A stretch of DNA of 64,000 nucleotides from Streptomyces sp. NRRL F-6676 (lineage in GTDB: Bacteria > Actinomycetota > Actinomycetes > Streptomycetales > Streptomycetaceae), in assembly GCF_000725625.1 (NCBI RefSeq), contig NZ_JOHS01000040.1:56611-120610 (forward strand). Direction: 5' to 3'. Below, piece by piece: positions 52,524 through 61,723 of the stretch. A model generated the notes under the pieces. It was not told the origin of the DNA. It saw only the letters and a list, made by a program, of their open reading frames with translations, and searched no databases. Numbering within the stretch: position 1 is the first letter of the stretch; every line of letters starts with the position of its first letter. A program made the position numbers and the translations under genes.

Positions 52524-55271
52524 CTACGCGTCGCCCCCGGCCGCGCCGGGGTCGGCCGCGGAGGCGTCCAGCAGCTGGTAGCGGTCGATCGCCTGCTTCA
52601 GGGCCGAGCGGTCCACCCGCCCCTGCTTCGACAGTTCCGTCAGGACCGCCAGGACGACCGACTGCGCGTCGATGTGGAAGAAGCGGCGCGCCGCCCCCCG
52701 CGTGTCCGCGAAGCCGAACCCGTCCGCGCCCAGCGACGCGTACGCCCCCGGCACCCACCGCGCGATCTGGTCCGGAACCGACCGCATCCAGTCGGAGACG
52801 GCCACGAACGGCCCCTCCGCCCCGCTCAGCTTCCGCGTCACCCAGGGCACCCGCTGCTCCTCCTCCGGATGCAGCAGGTTGTGCTCCTCGGCCGCCACCG
52901 CCTCGCGCCGCAGCTCGTTCCAGGACGTCGCCGACCACACGTCGGCCCGTACGTTCCACTCCTCCGCGAGGATCCGCTGGGCCTCCAGCGCCCACGGCAC
53001 CGCGACACCCGACGCCATGATCTGCGCCGGGATCTCGCCCGCCGAGCCCGCCGCGATCCGGTGCACGCCCTTGAGGATGCCCTCGACGTCGACGTCCGCC
53101 GGCTCGGCCGGGTGCTGGATCGGCTCGTTGTAGACGGTGAGGTAGTAGAAGACGTCCTCGCCGTGCGGGTGCTCCTCGCTCGCGCCGTACATCCGGCGCA
53201 GCCCGTCCTGCACGATGTGCGCGATCTCGTACCCGTACGCCGGGTCGTAGGCGACGCACCCCGGGTTGGTCGAGGCGAGCAGCTGCGAGTGGCCGTCCGC
53301 GTGCTGGAGCCCCTCGCCGGTCAGGGTCGTACGGCCGGCGGTCGCGCCCAGGACGAAACCGCGCGCGAGCTGGTCGGACATCTGCCAGAACTGGTCGCCG
53401 GTGCGCTGGAAACCGAACATCGAGTAGAAGACGTAGACCGGGATCAGCGGCTCGCCGTGCGTGGCGTAGGCCGAGCCCGCCGCGATCGCCGACGCCGTGC
53501 AGCCGGCCTCCGAGATGCCGTCGTGCAGCATCTGCCCGGTGGGCGACTCCTTGTACGCGAGGAGCAGCTCGCGGTCGACCGACTCGTACTGCTGACCGAG
53601 CGGGTTGTAGATCTTCGCGCTCGGGAAGAACGAGTCCATGCCGAACGTGCGGTACTCGTCCGGCGCGATCAGCACGAACCGCCTGCCGATCTCCTTGTCC
53701 CGCATGAGGTCCTTGAGGAGCCGCACAAAGGCCATGGTCGTCGCGATGGACTGCTGACCGGAGCCCTTCTTCACGGTCGCGTACGTCTTGTCCTCGGGCA
53801 GCGGCAGCGGTTTCGCGCGCACGACCCGGGTGGGCACGTAGCCGCCGCACTGCTTGCGGCGGTCGTGCATGTACTGGATCTCCTCGGTGTCCCGGCCCGG
53901 GTGGTAGTACGGCGGCGGGCCGGACTCCAGCTCCTTGTCGGAGATCGGCAGATGCAGCCGGTCGCGGAAGCGCTTGAGGTCGTCGACCGTCAGCTTCTTC
54001 ATCTGATGCGTGGCGTTGCGGCCCTCGAAGTTCGGGCCCAGCGTCCAGCCCTTGATCGTCTTGGCCAGGATCACCGTCGGCTGGCCCTTGTGCTCCTTGG
54101 CCGCCTTGAACGCCGCGTAGATCTTGCGGTGGTCGTGACCGCCGCGCCCCAGGTGCAGGATCTGGTCGTCGGTCATGTGCTCGACCATCGCCCGCAGCCG
54201 GTGGTCGTCGCCGAAGAAGTGCTCGCGGATGTAGGCGCCGGACTCCGTGGCGTACGTCTGGAACTGGCCGTCCGGTGTCGTGTTCATCCGGTTGACCAGC
54301 ACGCCGTCGCGGTCCTGGGCGAGCAGCGGGTCCCAGGTGCGGTCCCAGACCAGCTTGATGACGTTCCAGCCGGCGCCCCGGAAGACCGACTCCAGCTCCT
54401 GGATGATCTTCCCGTTGCCGCGCACCGGACCATCGAGCCGCTGGAGGTTGCAGTTGACGACGAAGGTCAGGTTGTCGAGGTTCTCCCGGGCGGCGATGGA
54501 GAGCTGGCCGAGCGACTCCGGCTCGTCCATCTCGCCGTCGCCGAGGAACGCCCACACGTGCGAGTCGGAGGTGTCCGCGATGCCGCGCGCCTCCATGTAG
54601 CGGTTCATCCGCGCCTGGAAGATCGCGCCGAGCGGGCCGAGGCCCATGGAGACGGTCGGGAACTCCCAGAAGTCCGGCATGGAGCGCGGGTGCGGGTACG
54701 AGGAGAGACCGTTGGGGTACTTCGACTTCTCCTGCCGGAACCCGTCGAGCTGCGCCTCGCTGAGCCGGTCGAGCAGATAGGCGCGGGCGTAGATGCCGGG
54801 GGAGGCGTGCCCCTGGAAGAAGACCTGGTCGCCGCCGCGGCCGTCGTCCTTCCCGCGGAAGAAGTGGTTGAAGCCCACGTCGTAGAGGGACGCGGAGGAG
54901 GCGAAGGTGGCGATGTGGCCGCCGACCCCGATGCCGGGGCGCTGCGCCCGGGAGACCATGACCGCCGCGTTCCACCGGGTGGCGTTGAGGATCTTGCGCT
55001 CGATCTCCTCGTTGCCGGGGAAGAACGGCTCGCTCTTGGTGGGGATCGTGTTGACGTAGTCCGTACTGCGCATCTCGGGCACGGCCACGCGCTTCTCGCG
55101 GGCGCGCTCGATCAACCGGAGCATCAGATAGCGCGCGCGCTCACGGCCGCGCTCGTCGACCGCGGCGTCCAGCGAGTCGAGCCACTCCTGGGTCTCTTCG
55201 GGGTCGAAGTCGGGAACCTGACTGGGAAGGCCGCCAATGATGATCGGATTGCGATCGGATGCGGAAGCCAC
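52524..55271 (-). CDS. aceE: Pyruvate dehydrogenase E1 component, homodimeric type
   Basis: 915 residues from GTG ([18 protein letters not shown]), with AAGGA 6 nt upstream. It decarboxylates pyruvate and transfers the acetyl group to the E2 lipoyl domain, giving acetyl-CoA. The thiamine-diphosphate motif is GDGEMDEPE near residue 230 ending VVNCNLQ. Length and the blocks [19 protein letters not shown] and [15 protein letters not shown] match AceE. The gene stands alone; E2 and E3 are elsewhere. A perfect 14-bp palindrome about 95 bp upstream suggests a dedicated regulator. Confidence 0.97.
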   Translation of the reverse strand: MASASDRNPIIIGGLPSQVPDFDPEETQEWLDSLDAAVDERGRERARYLMLRLIERAREKRVAVPEMRSTDYVNTIPTKSEPFFPGNEEIERKILNATRWNAAVMVSRAQRPGIGVGGHIATFASSASLYDVGFNHFFRGKDDGRGGDQVFFQGHASPGIYARAYLLDRLSEAQLDGFRQEKSKYPNGLSSYPHPRSMPDFWEFPTVSMGLGPLGAIFQARMNRYMEARGIADTSDSHVWAFLGDGEMDEPESLGQLSIAARENLDNLTFVVNCNLQRLDGPVRGNGKIIQELESVFRGAGWNVIKLVWDRTWDPLLAQDRDGVLVNRMNTTPDGQFQTYATESGAYIREHFFGDDHRLRAMVEHMTDDQILHLGRGGHDHRKIYAAFKAAKEHKGQPTVILAKTIKGWTLGPNFEGRNATHQMKKLTVDDLKRFRDRLHLPISDKELESGPPPYYHPGRDTEEIQYMHDRRKQCGGYVPTRVVRAKPLPLPEDKTYATVKKGSGQQSIATTMAFVRLLKDLMRDKEIGRRFVLIAPDEYRTFGMDSFFPSAKIYNPLGQQYESVDRELLLAYKESPTGQMLHDGISEAGCTASAIAAGSAYATHGEPLIPVYVFYSMFGFQRTGDQFWQMSDQLARGFVLGATAGRTTLTGEGLQHADGHSQLLASTNPGCVAYDPAYGYEIAHIVQDGLRRMYGASEEHPHGEDVFYYLTVYNEPIQHPAEPADVDVEGILKGVHRIAAGSAGEIPAQIMASGVAVPWALEAQRILAEEWNVRADVWSATSWNELRREAVAAEEHNLLHPEEEQRVPWVTRKLSGAEGPFVAVSDWMRSVPDQIARWVPGAYASLGADGFGFADTRGAARRFFHIDAQSVVLAVLTELSKQGRVDRSALKQAIDRYQLLDASAADPGAAGGDA

Positions 55272-55716
55272 GCTGTTCCTTCGCTCTCTGGGGGCTGTTG
55301 GGGCTGCACAACTGCGCCTTTGGCACCGTTCCCCATCGTGTACCTCGGACAGGGAAACTTCATCTTTACCGATCGGTAACCGGGATGCGCGGACAGCCTT
55401 GTTGGGGCCGGTCCGGGGCGAGCCCACCCCAATCGCAACGATACGCCCGGGGGGTGACGCGTTACGCAAAACCGTTCGAGTCCCGTAGGCTCGAAGGAAT
55501 CCGAAACGGGTGAACGGGGCATAACGGTGTGGCGTGCGTCACCGGTGGCTGCGATTTCTTGCCCGGCGTCACGGCGGCACCGCCAGGATCGTCACCGTTT
55601 CGGCGGTCCGGACGGCCGGGTACTTGCGCGATCCGTCCCGCCCGTGTGGACTACCGCCAACGCTTCGCGCACGCGCGAGGCTCAAGGACATTCGCAACAT
55701 GATCAGGAGGCAACCC
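55272..55716. promoter_or_regulatory. aceE-DUF3052 divergent region with a perfect 14-bp palindrome
   Basis: A 445-bp gap between divergent genes. TTACCGATCGGTAA (55366-55379) is a perfect palindrome 95 bp upstream of aceE, resembling TetR-type operators. AT-rich ACGCGTTACGCAAAACC lies near 55456. An AGGAGG ribosome site at 55706-55711 serves the DUF3052 gene. No other gene is seen. Confidence 0.65.
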
Positions 55717-56142
55717 GTGAGCGCGACCGCGGACCACGCGGAGGAGCGGACGAACCCTGCCGCAAGGCTGGGGTTCCAGCCCGAGCAGGTGGTCCAGGAA
55801 CTGGGCTTCGACGACGACGTCGACCAGGAGCTCCGCGAGGCCATCGAGGAAGCCATCGGCAGTGAACTCGTCGACGAGGACTACGACGACGTCGCCGATG
55901 CCGTGGTGCTGTGGTTCCGAGACGACGACGGCGACCTGACGGATGCGCTGGTGGATGCCACCACGTACATCGAGGAGGGCGGCTCGATCCTCCTGCTGAC
56001 GCCGAAGACGGGGCGCGACGGGTACGTCGAGCCCAGCGACATCTCCGAGGCGGCGACGACGGCGGGGCTGTCGGCGTCCAAGAGCGTGAGCGTGGGCAAG
56101 GACTGGAGCGGTAGCCGGCTCGTGACGCCGAAGAGGAAGTAA
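55717..56142 (+). CDS. DUF3052 family protein
   Basis: 141 residues from GTG (VSATADHAEERTNPAAR), with AGGAGG 6 nt upstream. The conserved core ARLGFQPEQVVQELGFDDDVD, DYDDVADAVVLWFRDDDGDLTDALVDA and GGSILLLTPKTGRDGYVEPSDI defines DUF3052, an actinobacterial family of unknown role, usually near aceE. The protein is strongly acidic (about one residue in five is Asp or Glu). It has no membrane segment. It lies divergently from aceE and ends in a strong terminator. Confidence 0.92.
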   Translation: MSATADHAEERTNPAARLGFQPEQVVQELGFDDDVDQELREAIEEAIGSELVDEDYDDVADAVVLWFRDDDGDLTDALVDATTYIEEGGSILLLTPKTGRDGYVEPSDISEAATTAGLSASKSVSVGKDWSGSRLVTPKRK

Positions 56143-56150
56143 CGGAACCC

Positions 56151-56189
56151 GCCCAACCCCCGGATGCGATGGCTTCCCGGGGGTTGGGC
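56151..56189 (+). terminator. Perfect 13-bp terminator after the DUF3052 gene
   Basis: GCCCAACCCCCGG (56151-56163) pairs with CCGGGGGTTGGGC (56177-56189) around a 13-nt loop, 8 bp past the stop codon. Confidence 0.85.
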
Positions 56190-56340
56190 GCTGTCCGGGC
56201 AGGGGCGCGGGGAACCGCGCGGCCGGCCCCCGTCGGCCGTCGGCCGGCAACGCACCCGATGGGGCCCCCGCCCCGCCGGAAGATCGCTGCGTAGGGTGGA
56301 AGCCGCCCGAACAGCCCTACGGAGGGACGCAGCGAACATC

Positions 56341-56799
56341 ATGGTCATCCAGGTCGGCGACAAGGCCCCCGACTTCGCGCTCAAGGACAATCACGGCAGC
56401 CCCGTCCGCCTCTCCGACTTCCGCGGAGAGAAGAACGTCGTGCTGCTCTTCTTCCCGTTCGCCTTCACCGGCGTCTGCACCGGCGAACTCTGCGCCCTGC
56501 GGGACAACCTTCCGAAGTTCGTGAACGACGACACCCAGCTGCTCGCCGTCTCCAACGACTCCATGCACACCCTGCGCGTCTTCGCGGAGCAGGAGGGCCT
56601 CGAGTACCCCCTGCTCTCCGATTTCTGGCCGCACGGCGAGACCTCGCGCGCGTACGGCGTCTTCGCGGAGGACAAGGGCTGCGCCGTCCGGGGGACCTTC
56701 GTCATCGACAAGGAGGGCGTCGTGCGCTGGAGCGTCGTCAACGCGCTGCCCGACGCCCGTGACCTCAACGAGTACGTGAAGGCGCTCGACACCCTGTGA
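56341..56799 (+). CDS. ahpE: Peroxiredoxin, AhpE type
   Basis: 152 residues (MVIQVGDKAPDFALKDNHGS). It reduces peroxides in the cytoplasm. The peroxidatic Cys46 is in FPFAFTGVCTGELC; the second Cys51 lies close by, as in actinobacterial AhpE. The Pro-Thr-Cys site is replaced by Thr-Gly-Val-Cys-Thr. The final block GTFVIDKEGVVRWSVVN is the thioredoxin-fold strand. The distance to the ribosome-like GGAGG (about 16 nt) is long. Confidence 0.9.
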   Translation: MVIQVGDKAPDFALKDNHGSPVRLSDFRGEKNVVLLFFPFAFTGVCTGELCALRDNLPKFVNDDTQLLAVSNDSMHTLRVFAEQEGLEYPLLSDFWPHGETSRAYGVFAEDKGCAVRGTFVIDKEGVVRWSVVNALPDARDLNEYVKALDTL

Positions 56800-56923
56800 C
56801 CGATCGGGTGCAGCCGCTGCGGGCTGCGGGAACCCGTCACTAGGATCGAAGCGTTGATCCGGTACATCCGATACATCCGATGCACGACGGGGCTCCCCGC
56901 CCCTGAAGACAATGGGAGGACTC

Positions 56924-57499
56924 GTGGGAGTCAGCCTCAGCAAGGGCGGCAACGTTTCGCTGACGAAGGAGGCCCCCGGCCTGACCGCGGTCATCGTCGG
57001 CCTGGGGTGGGACGTACGTACCACCACCGGTACCGACTTCGACCTGGACGCCAGCGCGCTGCTGCTGAACGCGGAGGGCAAGGTCGCCAGCGACCAGCAC
57101 TTCATCTTCTTCAACAACCTCAAGAGCCCCGACGGCTCGGTCGAACACACCGGTGACAACATCACCGGTGAGGGTGAGGGGGACGACGAGCAGATCAAGA
57201 TCAACCTCGCCGGGGTCCCGGCCGACGTGGACAAGATCGTCTTCCCGGTCTCGATCTACGACGCCGAGAACCGCCAGCAGTCCTTCGGCCAGGTCCGCAA
57301 CGCGTTCATCCGCGTGGTGAACCAGGCCGGCGAGCAGGAGATCGCCCGCTACGACCTGAGCGAGGACGCCTCCACGGAGACCGCGATGGTCTTCGGCGAG
57401 CTGTACCGCAACGGCGCCGAGTGGAAGTTCCGCGCCATCGGCCAGGGCTACGCCTCGGGCCTGCGCGGCATCGCCCAGGACTTCGGCGTCAACGTCTGA
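56924..57499 (+). CDS. terD: TerD-family stress protein, copy 1
   Basis: 191 residues from GTG ([18 protein letters not shown]), the canonical TerD start, with GGGAGG 4 nt upstream; ATG at 56912 gives an atypical extension. TerD hallmarks: [23 protein letters not shown] with the Asp-rich calcium site, [28 protein letters not shown], and the end [17 protein letters not shown]. TerD proteins bind calcium and belong to tellurite, phage and DNA-damage stress systems. It is 70-75 percent like copy 2 by eye and lies 219 bp before it. Confidence 0.95.
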   Translation: MGVSLSKGGNVSLTKEAPGLTAVIVGLGWDVRTTTGTDFDLDASALLLNAEGKVASDQHFIFFNNLKSPDGSVEHTGDNITGEGEGDDEQIKINLAGVPADVDKIVFPVSIYDAENRQQSFGQVRNAFIRVVNQAGEQEIARYDLSEDASTETAMVFGELYRNGAEWKFRAIGQGYASGLRGIAQDFGVNV

Positions 57500-57504
57500 T
57501 CCGT

Positions 57505-57535
57505 GCCCGGCGTCCACCGCCGGGACGCGCCGGGC
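57505..57535 (+). terminator. Hairpin after terD copy 1
   Basis: GCCCGGCG (57505-57512) pairs with CGCCGGGC (57528-57535), loop 15 nt, starting 6 bp past the stop. It likely ends or attenuates the terD transcript. Confidence 0.65.
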
Positions 57536-57649
57536 GCCGGATCAGGAGGCGCCCGGCGTCACCCCCGGCGTCAACGCCAGGGGCACGAAGGTACAACCGT
57601 CCGGCGTCGCACCGTTTGCGTGCGGCGCCGGACGCGCAGTACATCCAGG

Positions 57650-57687
57650 AAGCAGCAGCAGCAGAGAAGCAGCAGCAGAAGCAGCGA
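57650..57687. repeat. AGC-repeat tract between the two terD genes
   Basis: (AGC)n runs interrupted by AGAAGC units, just upstream of the second terD ribosome site (GGGGAGG, 57705-57711). It is a short slippage-prone repeat in the 5' leader. Confidence 0.8.
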
Positions 57688-57718
57688 TACGGCAAGAAAA
57701 ATCGGGGAGGACAGCATC

Positions 57719-58297
57719 ATGGGCGTCACACTCGCCAAGGGAGGCAATGTCTCCCTCTCCAAGGCCGCACCGAACCTCACCCAGGTGATGATCGGGCTCG
57801 GCTGGGACGCGCGCTCCACCACCGGGGCCCCCTTCGACCTGGACGCCAGCGCACTGCTGTGCGGCGCCGACGGCCGGGTCATGGGCGACGAGTGGTTCGT
57901 GTTCTACAACCAGCTCAAGAGCCCGGACGGCTCGGTCGAGCACACCGGCGACAACCTCACCGGTGAGGGCGAGGGCGACGACGAGTCGCTGCTGATCGAT
58001 CTGTCCAAGGTGCCGGCGCACTGCGACAAGATCGTCTTCCCGGTCTCGATCCATCTGGCCGACGAGCGCGGCCAGACGTTCGGCCAGGTCAGCAATGCCT
58101 TCATCCGCGTCGTCAACCAGGCCGACGGCCAGGAGCTGGCTCGCTACGACCTCAGCGAGGACGCCTCCACGGAGACCGCCATGATCTTCGGCGAGGTCTA
58201 CCGCTACGGCGGCGAGTGGAAGTTCCGCGCGGTCGGCCAGGGCTACGCCTCGGGCCTGCGCGGGATCGCCCTGGACTTCGGCGTCAACGTTTCCTAG
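57719..58297 (+). CDS. terD: TerD-family stress protein, copy 2
   Basis: 192 residues ([20 protein letters not shown]), with GGGAGG at 9 nt. It carries the same elements as copy 1: [49 protein letters not shown] and [18 protein letters not shown]. It is followed by the DUF475/TerC-like membrane protein, as in known Ter clusters. It has an extra Cys ([15 protein letters not shown]) not seen in copy 1. Confidence 0.95.
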   Translation: MGVTLAKGGNVSLSKAAPNLTQVMIGLGWDARSTTGAPFDLDASALLCGADGRVMGDEWFVFYNQLKSPDGSVEHTGDNLTGEGEGDDESLLIDLSKVPAHCDKIVFPVSIHLADERGQTFGQVSNAFIRVVNQADGQELARYDLSEDASTETAMIFGEVYRYGGEWKFRAVGQGYASGLRGIALDFGVNVS

Positions 58298-58486
58298 ACC
58301 AGGGCCTGCCTGGGGCTCGGCGGTCCTTTTCCGGGGCCGCTGTTCTCCGCCGGGTCCCTGGTCGCGCGCGGAGCCCGCACGGCCGGCTGGAGGATGAGCA
58401 CTCTAGACTTCGTGGTCAACGTTCAGTAAAGCCGAGTACGGCGCGGGGGAAACCCGTACACATCACGAGTCACGATTGGGTAGCCA

Positions 58487-59626
58487 GTGCTTCTGAAAAC
58501 CTTCGGCTGGTCGTTCGCGATCACCGCACTCGGCCTGGTGGCGGCCGTGTTCTACAACGGATGGACCGGGCTCGGGATCGTCGCCATCCTGGCGATCCTG
58601 GAGATCTCGCTCTCCTTCGACAACGCGGTCGTCAACGCCGGCGTACTGAAGAAGATGAACGCCTTCTGGCAGAAGATCTTCCTCACCGTCGGCGTGCTGA
58701 TCGCCGTCTTCGGCATGCGGCTGATCTTCCCCGTCGTGATCGTCGCCATCACCGCGAAACTGAATCCGTGGGACGCGGTCGACCTCGCGTTCTCCGACAA
58801 GGACCGTTATCAGCAGCTGGTCACCGACGCGCACCCGGCGATCGCCGCGTTCGGTGGCATGTTCCTGTTGATGATCTTCCTCGACTTCATCTTCGAGGAC
58901 CGGGACATCAAGTGGCTCGCCTGGCTGGAGCGGCCGCTGGCCAAGCTCGGCAAGGTCGACATGCTCTCGGTCTGCATCTCGCTGATCTGCCTGCTCATCG
59001 CCTCCATGACGGTCGCCGCCCACGCCCACCAGCACGGCGGCATCCACGCCGACAAGGGGCAGACGGTCCTCCTCTCCGGCATCGCGGGTCTGATCACGTA
59101 CATGATCGTCGGCGGCCTCTCGGGATACTTCGAGGACCGCCTGGAGGAGGAAGAGGAACGCGAACAGGAGGCGGAGGAAGAGGCCGAGCGCAGCGGCAAG
59201 AAGAAGTCGGCCGTACTGCTGGCCGGCCAGGCCGCCTTCTTCATGTTCCTCTACCTGGAAGTCCTGGACGCCTCCTTCTCCTTCGACGGCGTGATCGGCG
59301 CCTTCGCCATCACCAACGACATCGTGATGATGGCGCTGGGCCTCGGCATCGGCGCGATGTACGTCCGGTCGCTCACCGTCTACCTGGTCCGCCAGGGCAC
59401 GCTGGACGACTACGTCTACCTGGAGCACGGCGCCCACTACGCGATCGGCGCCCTGGCCGTCATCCTCATCGTCACCATCCAGTACGAGATCAACGAGGTC
59501 ATCACCGGCCTCGTCGGCGTCGTGCTGATCGCCTGGTCCTTCTGGTCCTCCGTCCGCCGCAACCGGGCGCTCGCCGCGGAGGGCGGCGGGAGCGAGGCGA
59601 AGGACGAGGTCTCGTCCGGCGTCTGA
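58487..59626 (+). CDS. DUF475 / TerC-like integral membrane protein
   Basis: 379 residues from GTG (VLLKTFGWSFAITALGLVAA) with about nine membrane helices. EISLSFDNAVVNAGVL near residue 40 and the second EVLDASFSFDGVIGAFAITN near 255 are the paired acidic TerC signatures that likely bind metal. A charged loop EEEEEREQEAEEEAERSGKK (about 215-240) lies on the inner side. In the Ter system TerC-type proteins form the membrane arm with TerD, linking metal sensing to cytoplasmic enzymes; they are also implicated in manganese export. Confidence 0.92.
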   Translation: MLLKTFGWSFAITALGLVAAVFYNGWTGLGIVAILAILEISLSFDNAVVNAGVLKKMNAFWQKIFLTVGVLIAVFGMRLIFPVVIVAITAKLNPWDAVDLAFSDKDRYQQLVTDAHPAIAAFGGMFLLMIFLDFIFEDRDIKWLAWLERPLAKLGKVDMLSVCISLICLLIASMTVAAHAHQHGGIHADKGQTVLLSGIAGLITYMIVGGLSGYFEDRLEEEEEREQEAEEEAERSGKKKSAVLLAGQAAFFMFLYLEVLDASFSFDGVIGAFAITNDIVMMALGLGIGAMYVRSLTVYLVRQGTLDDYVYLEHGAHYAIGALAVILIVTIQYEINEVITGLVGVVLIAWSFWSSVRRNRALAAEGGGSEAKDEVSSGV

Positions 59627-59640
59627 CCGGCATGATCCTT

Positions 59641-59677
59641 CTCGGGCGGGCCCGGCGCACGACCGGGCCCGCCCGAG
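59641..59677 (+). terminator. Perfect 15-bp terminator after the DUF475 gene
   Basis: CTCGGGCGGGCCCGG (59641-59655) pairs perfectly with CCGGGCCCGCCCGAG (59663-59677), loop 7 nt, 14 bp past the stop codon. It is the strongest hairpin in the window. Confidence 0.9.
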
Positions 59678-59785
59678 TGCTTCCGTCGCCGTCGCGGCGG
59701 GGGTGTGACGTGGCGCCCCGTGAGGAACGCTTCGTCTGTATGGCCGGTGCATCTCCGGCGAACGTGTCACGCGTGGGGGCGGGTT

Positions 59786-60532
59786 ATGGGGTTCTTCGAC
59801 GGTCTGCTGGGCGCGCGGGCGGCCCAGTTCGACTCCGGCAGCGCGGCCAGCAACTCCATAGAGCTGACCAAGCGGCACCACACGGTCTCGCTGACCAAGC
59901 AGGGTGCGGCCGGCGGGCATCTGCGGGTCAATCTGTCCTGGCGGATGCGCACGTCCGACATCGGTGCGCCGCAGCGGGGCAGTCTGCTGCGCCATCCGTT
60001 GCGGATGTTCACCCCCGAGGTGGTGCAGGCGCACACCATGAGCATGGTCAACGTCGACCTCGACCTGGGGTGTCTGTACGAGCTGGCGGACGGCTCCAAG
60101 GGGGTCGTGCAGCCTCTGGGCGGCTTCTTCGGGGAACTTAATGCGCCGCCGTACGTGAAGCTGAGCGGGGACGACCGGTTCGGATCGGGGTCCGGTGAGG
60201 ACATCTACATCAACCTCGACCACCGGGACGACATCAAGCGGCTGCTGATCTTCGTCTACATCTACGACCAGACGCCGGCGTTCGACCGGACGCATGCGGT
60301 CGTGACGCTGTATCCGAGCAACGGGCCGCGGGTGGAGATCGGGCTCGACGAGCGGCATCCGCAGGCGCGGTCGTGTGCGGTGGTGCTGATCGAGAACGTG
60401 AAGGGCGAACTGATGGTTCGCCGGGAGGTCAAGTTCGTGTACGGCTTTCAGGCGGAGCTGGACCGGTTGTTCGGGTGGGGGTTGCAGTGGGGGCGGGGGT
60501 ACAAGTCGCGGGCGGAACGGGGCGCGATGTAG
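59786..60532 (+). CDS. TerA/TerD-like tellurium-resistance family protein
   Basis: 248 residues (MGFFDGLLGARAAQFDSGSA). It has a TerD-like beta-sandwich with weaker motifs: ELTKRHHTVSLTKQG, VNLSWRMRTSDIG, VDLDLGCLYELADGSKG and EDIYINLDHRDDIKRLLIFVYIYDQTP. The C-terminal part (AVVLIENVKGELMVRREVKFVYGFQAELDRLF) matches TerA-like proteins. It is part of the Ter cluster on the plus strand and separated from the DUF475 gene by a terminator. Its exact biochemical role is not known. Confidence 0.85.
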   Translation: MGFFDGLLGARAAQFDSGSAASNSIELTKRHHTVSLTKQGAAGGHLRVNLSWRMRTSDIGAPQRGSLLRHPLRMFTPEVVQAHTMSMVNVDLDLGCLYELADGSKGVVQPLGGFFGELNAPPYVKLSGDDRFGSGSGEDIYINLDHRDDIKRLLIFVYIYDQTPAFDRTHAVVTLYPSNGPRVEIGLDERHPQARSCAVVLIENVKGELMVRREVKFVYGFQAELDRLFGWGLQWGRGYKSRAERGAM

Positions 60533-60552
60533 GGGGTGCGCCCGGGAGGCTT

Positions 60553-60674
60553 TTCCTCGCGCCCCTTGCCGGCGCGGGTGTCCGCGCCCGCGCGGCGGAG
60601 CCGCGCATTCAGCACAGCCCCGCGCCCCCTGCCGGCATGGGTGTCCGTGCCCGCGCGGCGGAGCGGCGCATTCC
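60553..60674. repeat. Tandem intergenic repeat shared with 11027-11105
   Basis: Two units of about 60 bp follow each other: CCTCGCGCCCCTTGCCGGCG...GCCCGCGCGGCGGAGCCGC...CATTCAGCACAGC and a second with the same blocks. They fill the gap between the TerA-like gene and the convergent terD copy 3. Confidence 0.75.
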
Positions 60675-61492
60675 TAGCGGCCGATGAACTGGGGCCCCTG
60701 TGGGGGGAGCTGGAAGTCGGGGTCCGGCGCGGCCGGGTGGCCGTACGCCGGCGCCGGCATCCCGGCCGTCTGGGGCTGCGGATACCCGTACGCCGGCCGC
60801 GTCACCGGCTCCGCCGGACCCGGCTCCACCGGCGGATACCCGTACGCCGCCTGCTGCGGAACCCCCGCGGACTGCTGTGCCACCACCACCGGCTGCTCCG
60901 GCGGCAACGGCGCCGCCCCGCCCGCCCTCTCCACCCGAGCGCCCTGCTCGGAATCGTCCACCGAGATGCCGAAGTCGTTGGCCAGCCCCTTCAGCCCGTT
61001 CGAGTACCCCTCCCCGAGCGCCCGGAACTTCCACGCGTCCCCGCGCCGGTACAGCTCCCCGCAGATCAGCGCCGTCTCCTCCCCGGTCTCCGGCGTGACC
61101 TCGAAGTAGGCCAGCGGCTCGCCACCGGCGGCACCTGCGTCGTACAGCACGATGCACAGCGACCGCACCTGCTCGAACGGCACATCGTCCGCGGACGCCA
61201 CCAGCAGCACCCGCCCGACCGCACCCTCGACGCCCGCCAGATCCGCCTGGATCGCGTCGGTCATCCCCTCCGGCTCCCGCTTCTTGCCCAGCAGCCGGAC
61301 CGCCCCCGAGGGGTGCCGGGGCTGGTTGTAGAAGACGAAGTCCTCGTCGGAGCGCACCCGCCCGTCGGGGCCGAGCAGCAGCGCGGACGCGTCCACCTCG
61401 GGGGCGCCCTGCCCGGGCGCCCAGCGCAGCACGGCCCGTACCGCCGTCGCCTCCAGCGGGACGTTCGACCCCTTCAGCATCGCGTGCGTCAT
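60674..61492 (-). CDS. TerD-family protein with Pro/Gln-rich tail, copy 3
   Basis: 272 residues ([20 protein letters not shown]). The N-terminal 185 residues form a TerD domain: [33 protein letters not shown] and [19 protein letters not shown]. The remaining 85 residues are a low-complexity tail with repeated AYGYP/AYGHP units ([29 protein letters not shown]), probably disordered and an interaction site. The gene is on the opposite strand to the other Ter genes and divergent from the HpcH/HpaI lyase gene. Confidence 0.88.
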   Translation of the reverse strand: MTHAMLKGSNVPLEATAVRAVLRWAPGQGAPEVDASALLLGPDGRVRSDEDFVFYNQPRHPSGAVRLLGKKREPEGMTDAIQADLAGVEGAVGRVLLVASADDVPFEQVRSLCIVLYDAGAAGGEPLAYFEVTPETGEETALICGELYRRGDAWKFRALGEGYSNGLKGLANDFGISVDDSEQGARVERAGGAAPLPPEQPVVVAQQSAGVPQQAAYGYPPVEPGPAEPVTRPAYGYPQPQTAGMPAPAYGHPAAPDPDFQLPPQGPQFIGR

Positions 61493-61723
61493 GCGGTCAT
61501 CCTGCCTTCTCGGTCCTGCTCACGACAACGCGGGGCGGGGGTCGCGCGGAGGTACGCGAAGGTTCGCCGCCCGGTCCGTGGGATACCCGGAGGGGCGCCG
61601 CGCGAACGTCCGTCACAGCGCGGTCATCGGGACTTCACACCCTGAGGGAACTGCGGACATACGTCCGTACGTACTATTACCGGCCACCTGTTTTCCGGCC
61701 GATCGGCACCACGGGGGAGTCTT

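Noticed and set aside
52048..54975. 975-aa minus-strand open frame overlapping aceE
   Set aside because: It is an out-of-frame reading of aceE and the repeat region; the true AceE frame has all TPP motifs.
55460..55500. tRNA-like T-loop sequence (GTTCGAGTCCCG)
   Set aside because: No acceptor stem, anticodon arm or D-arm can be built around it.
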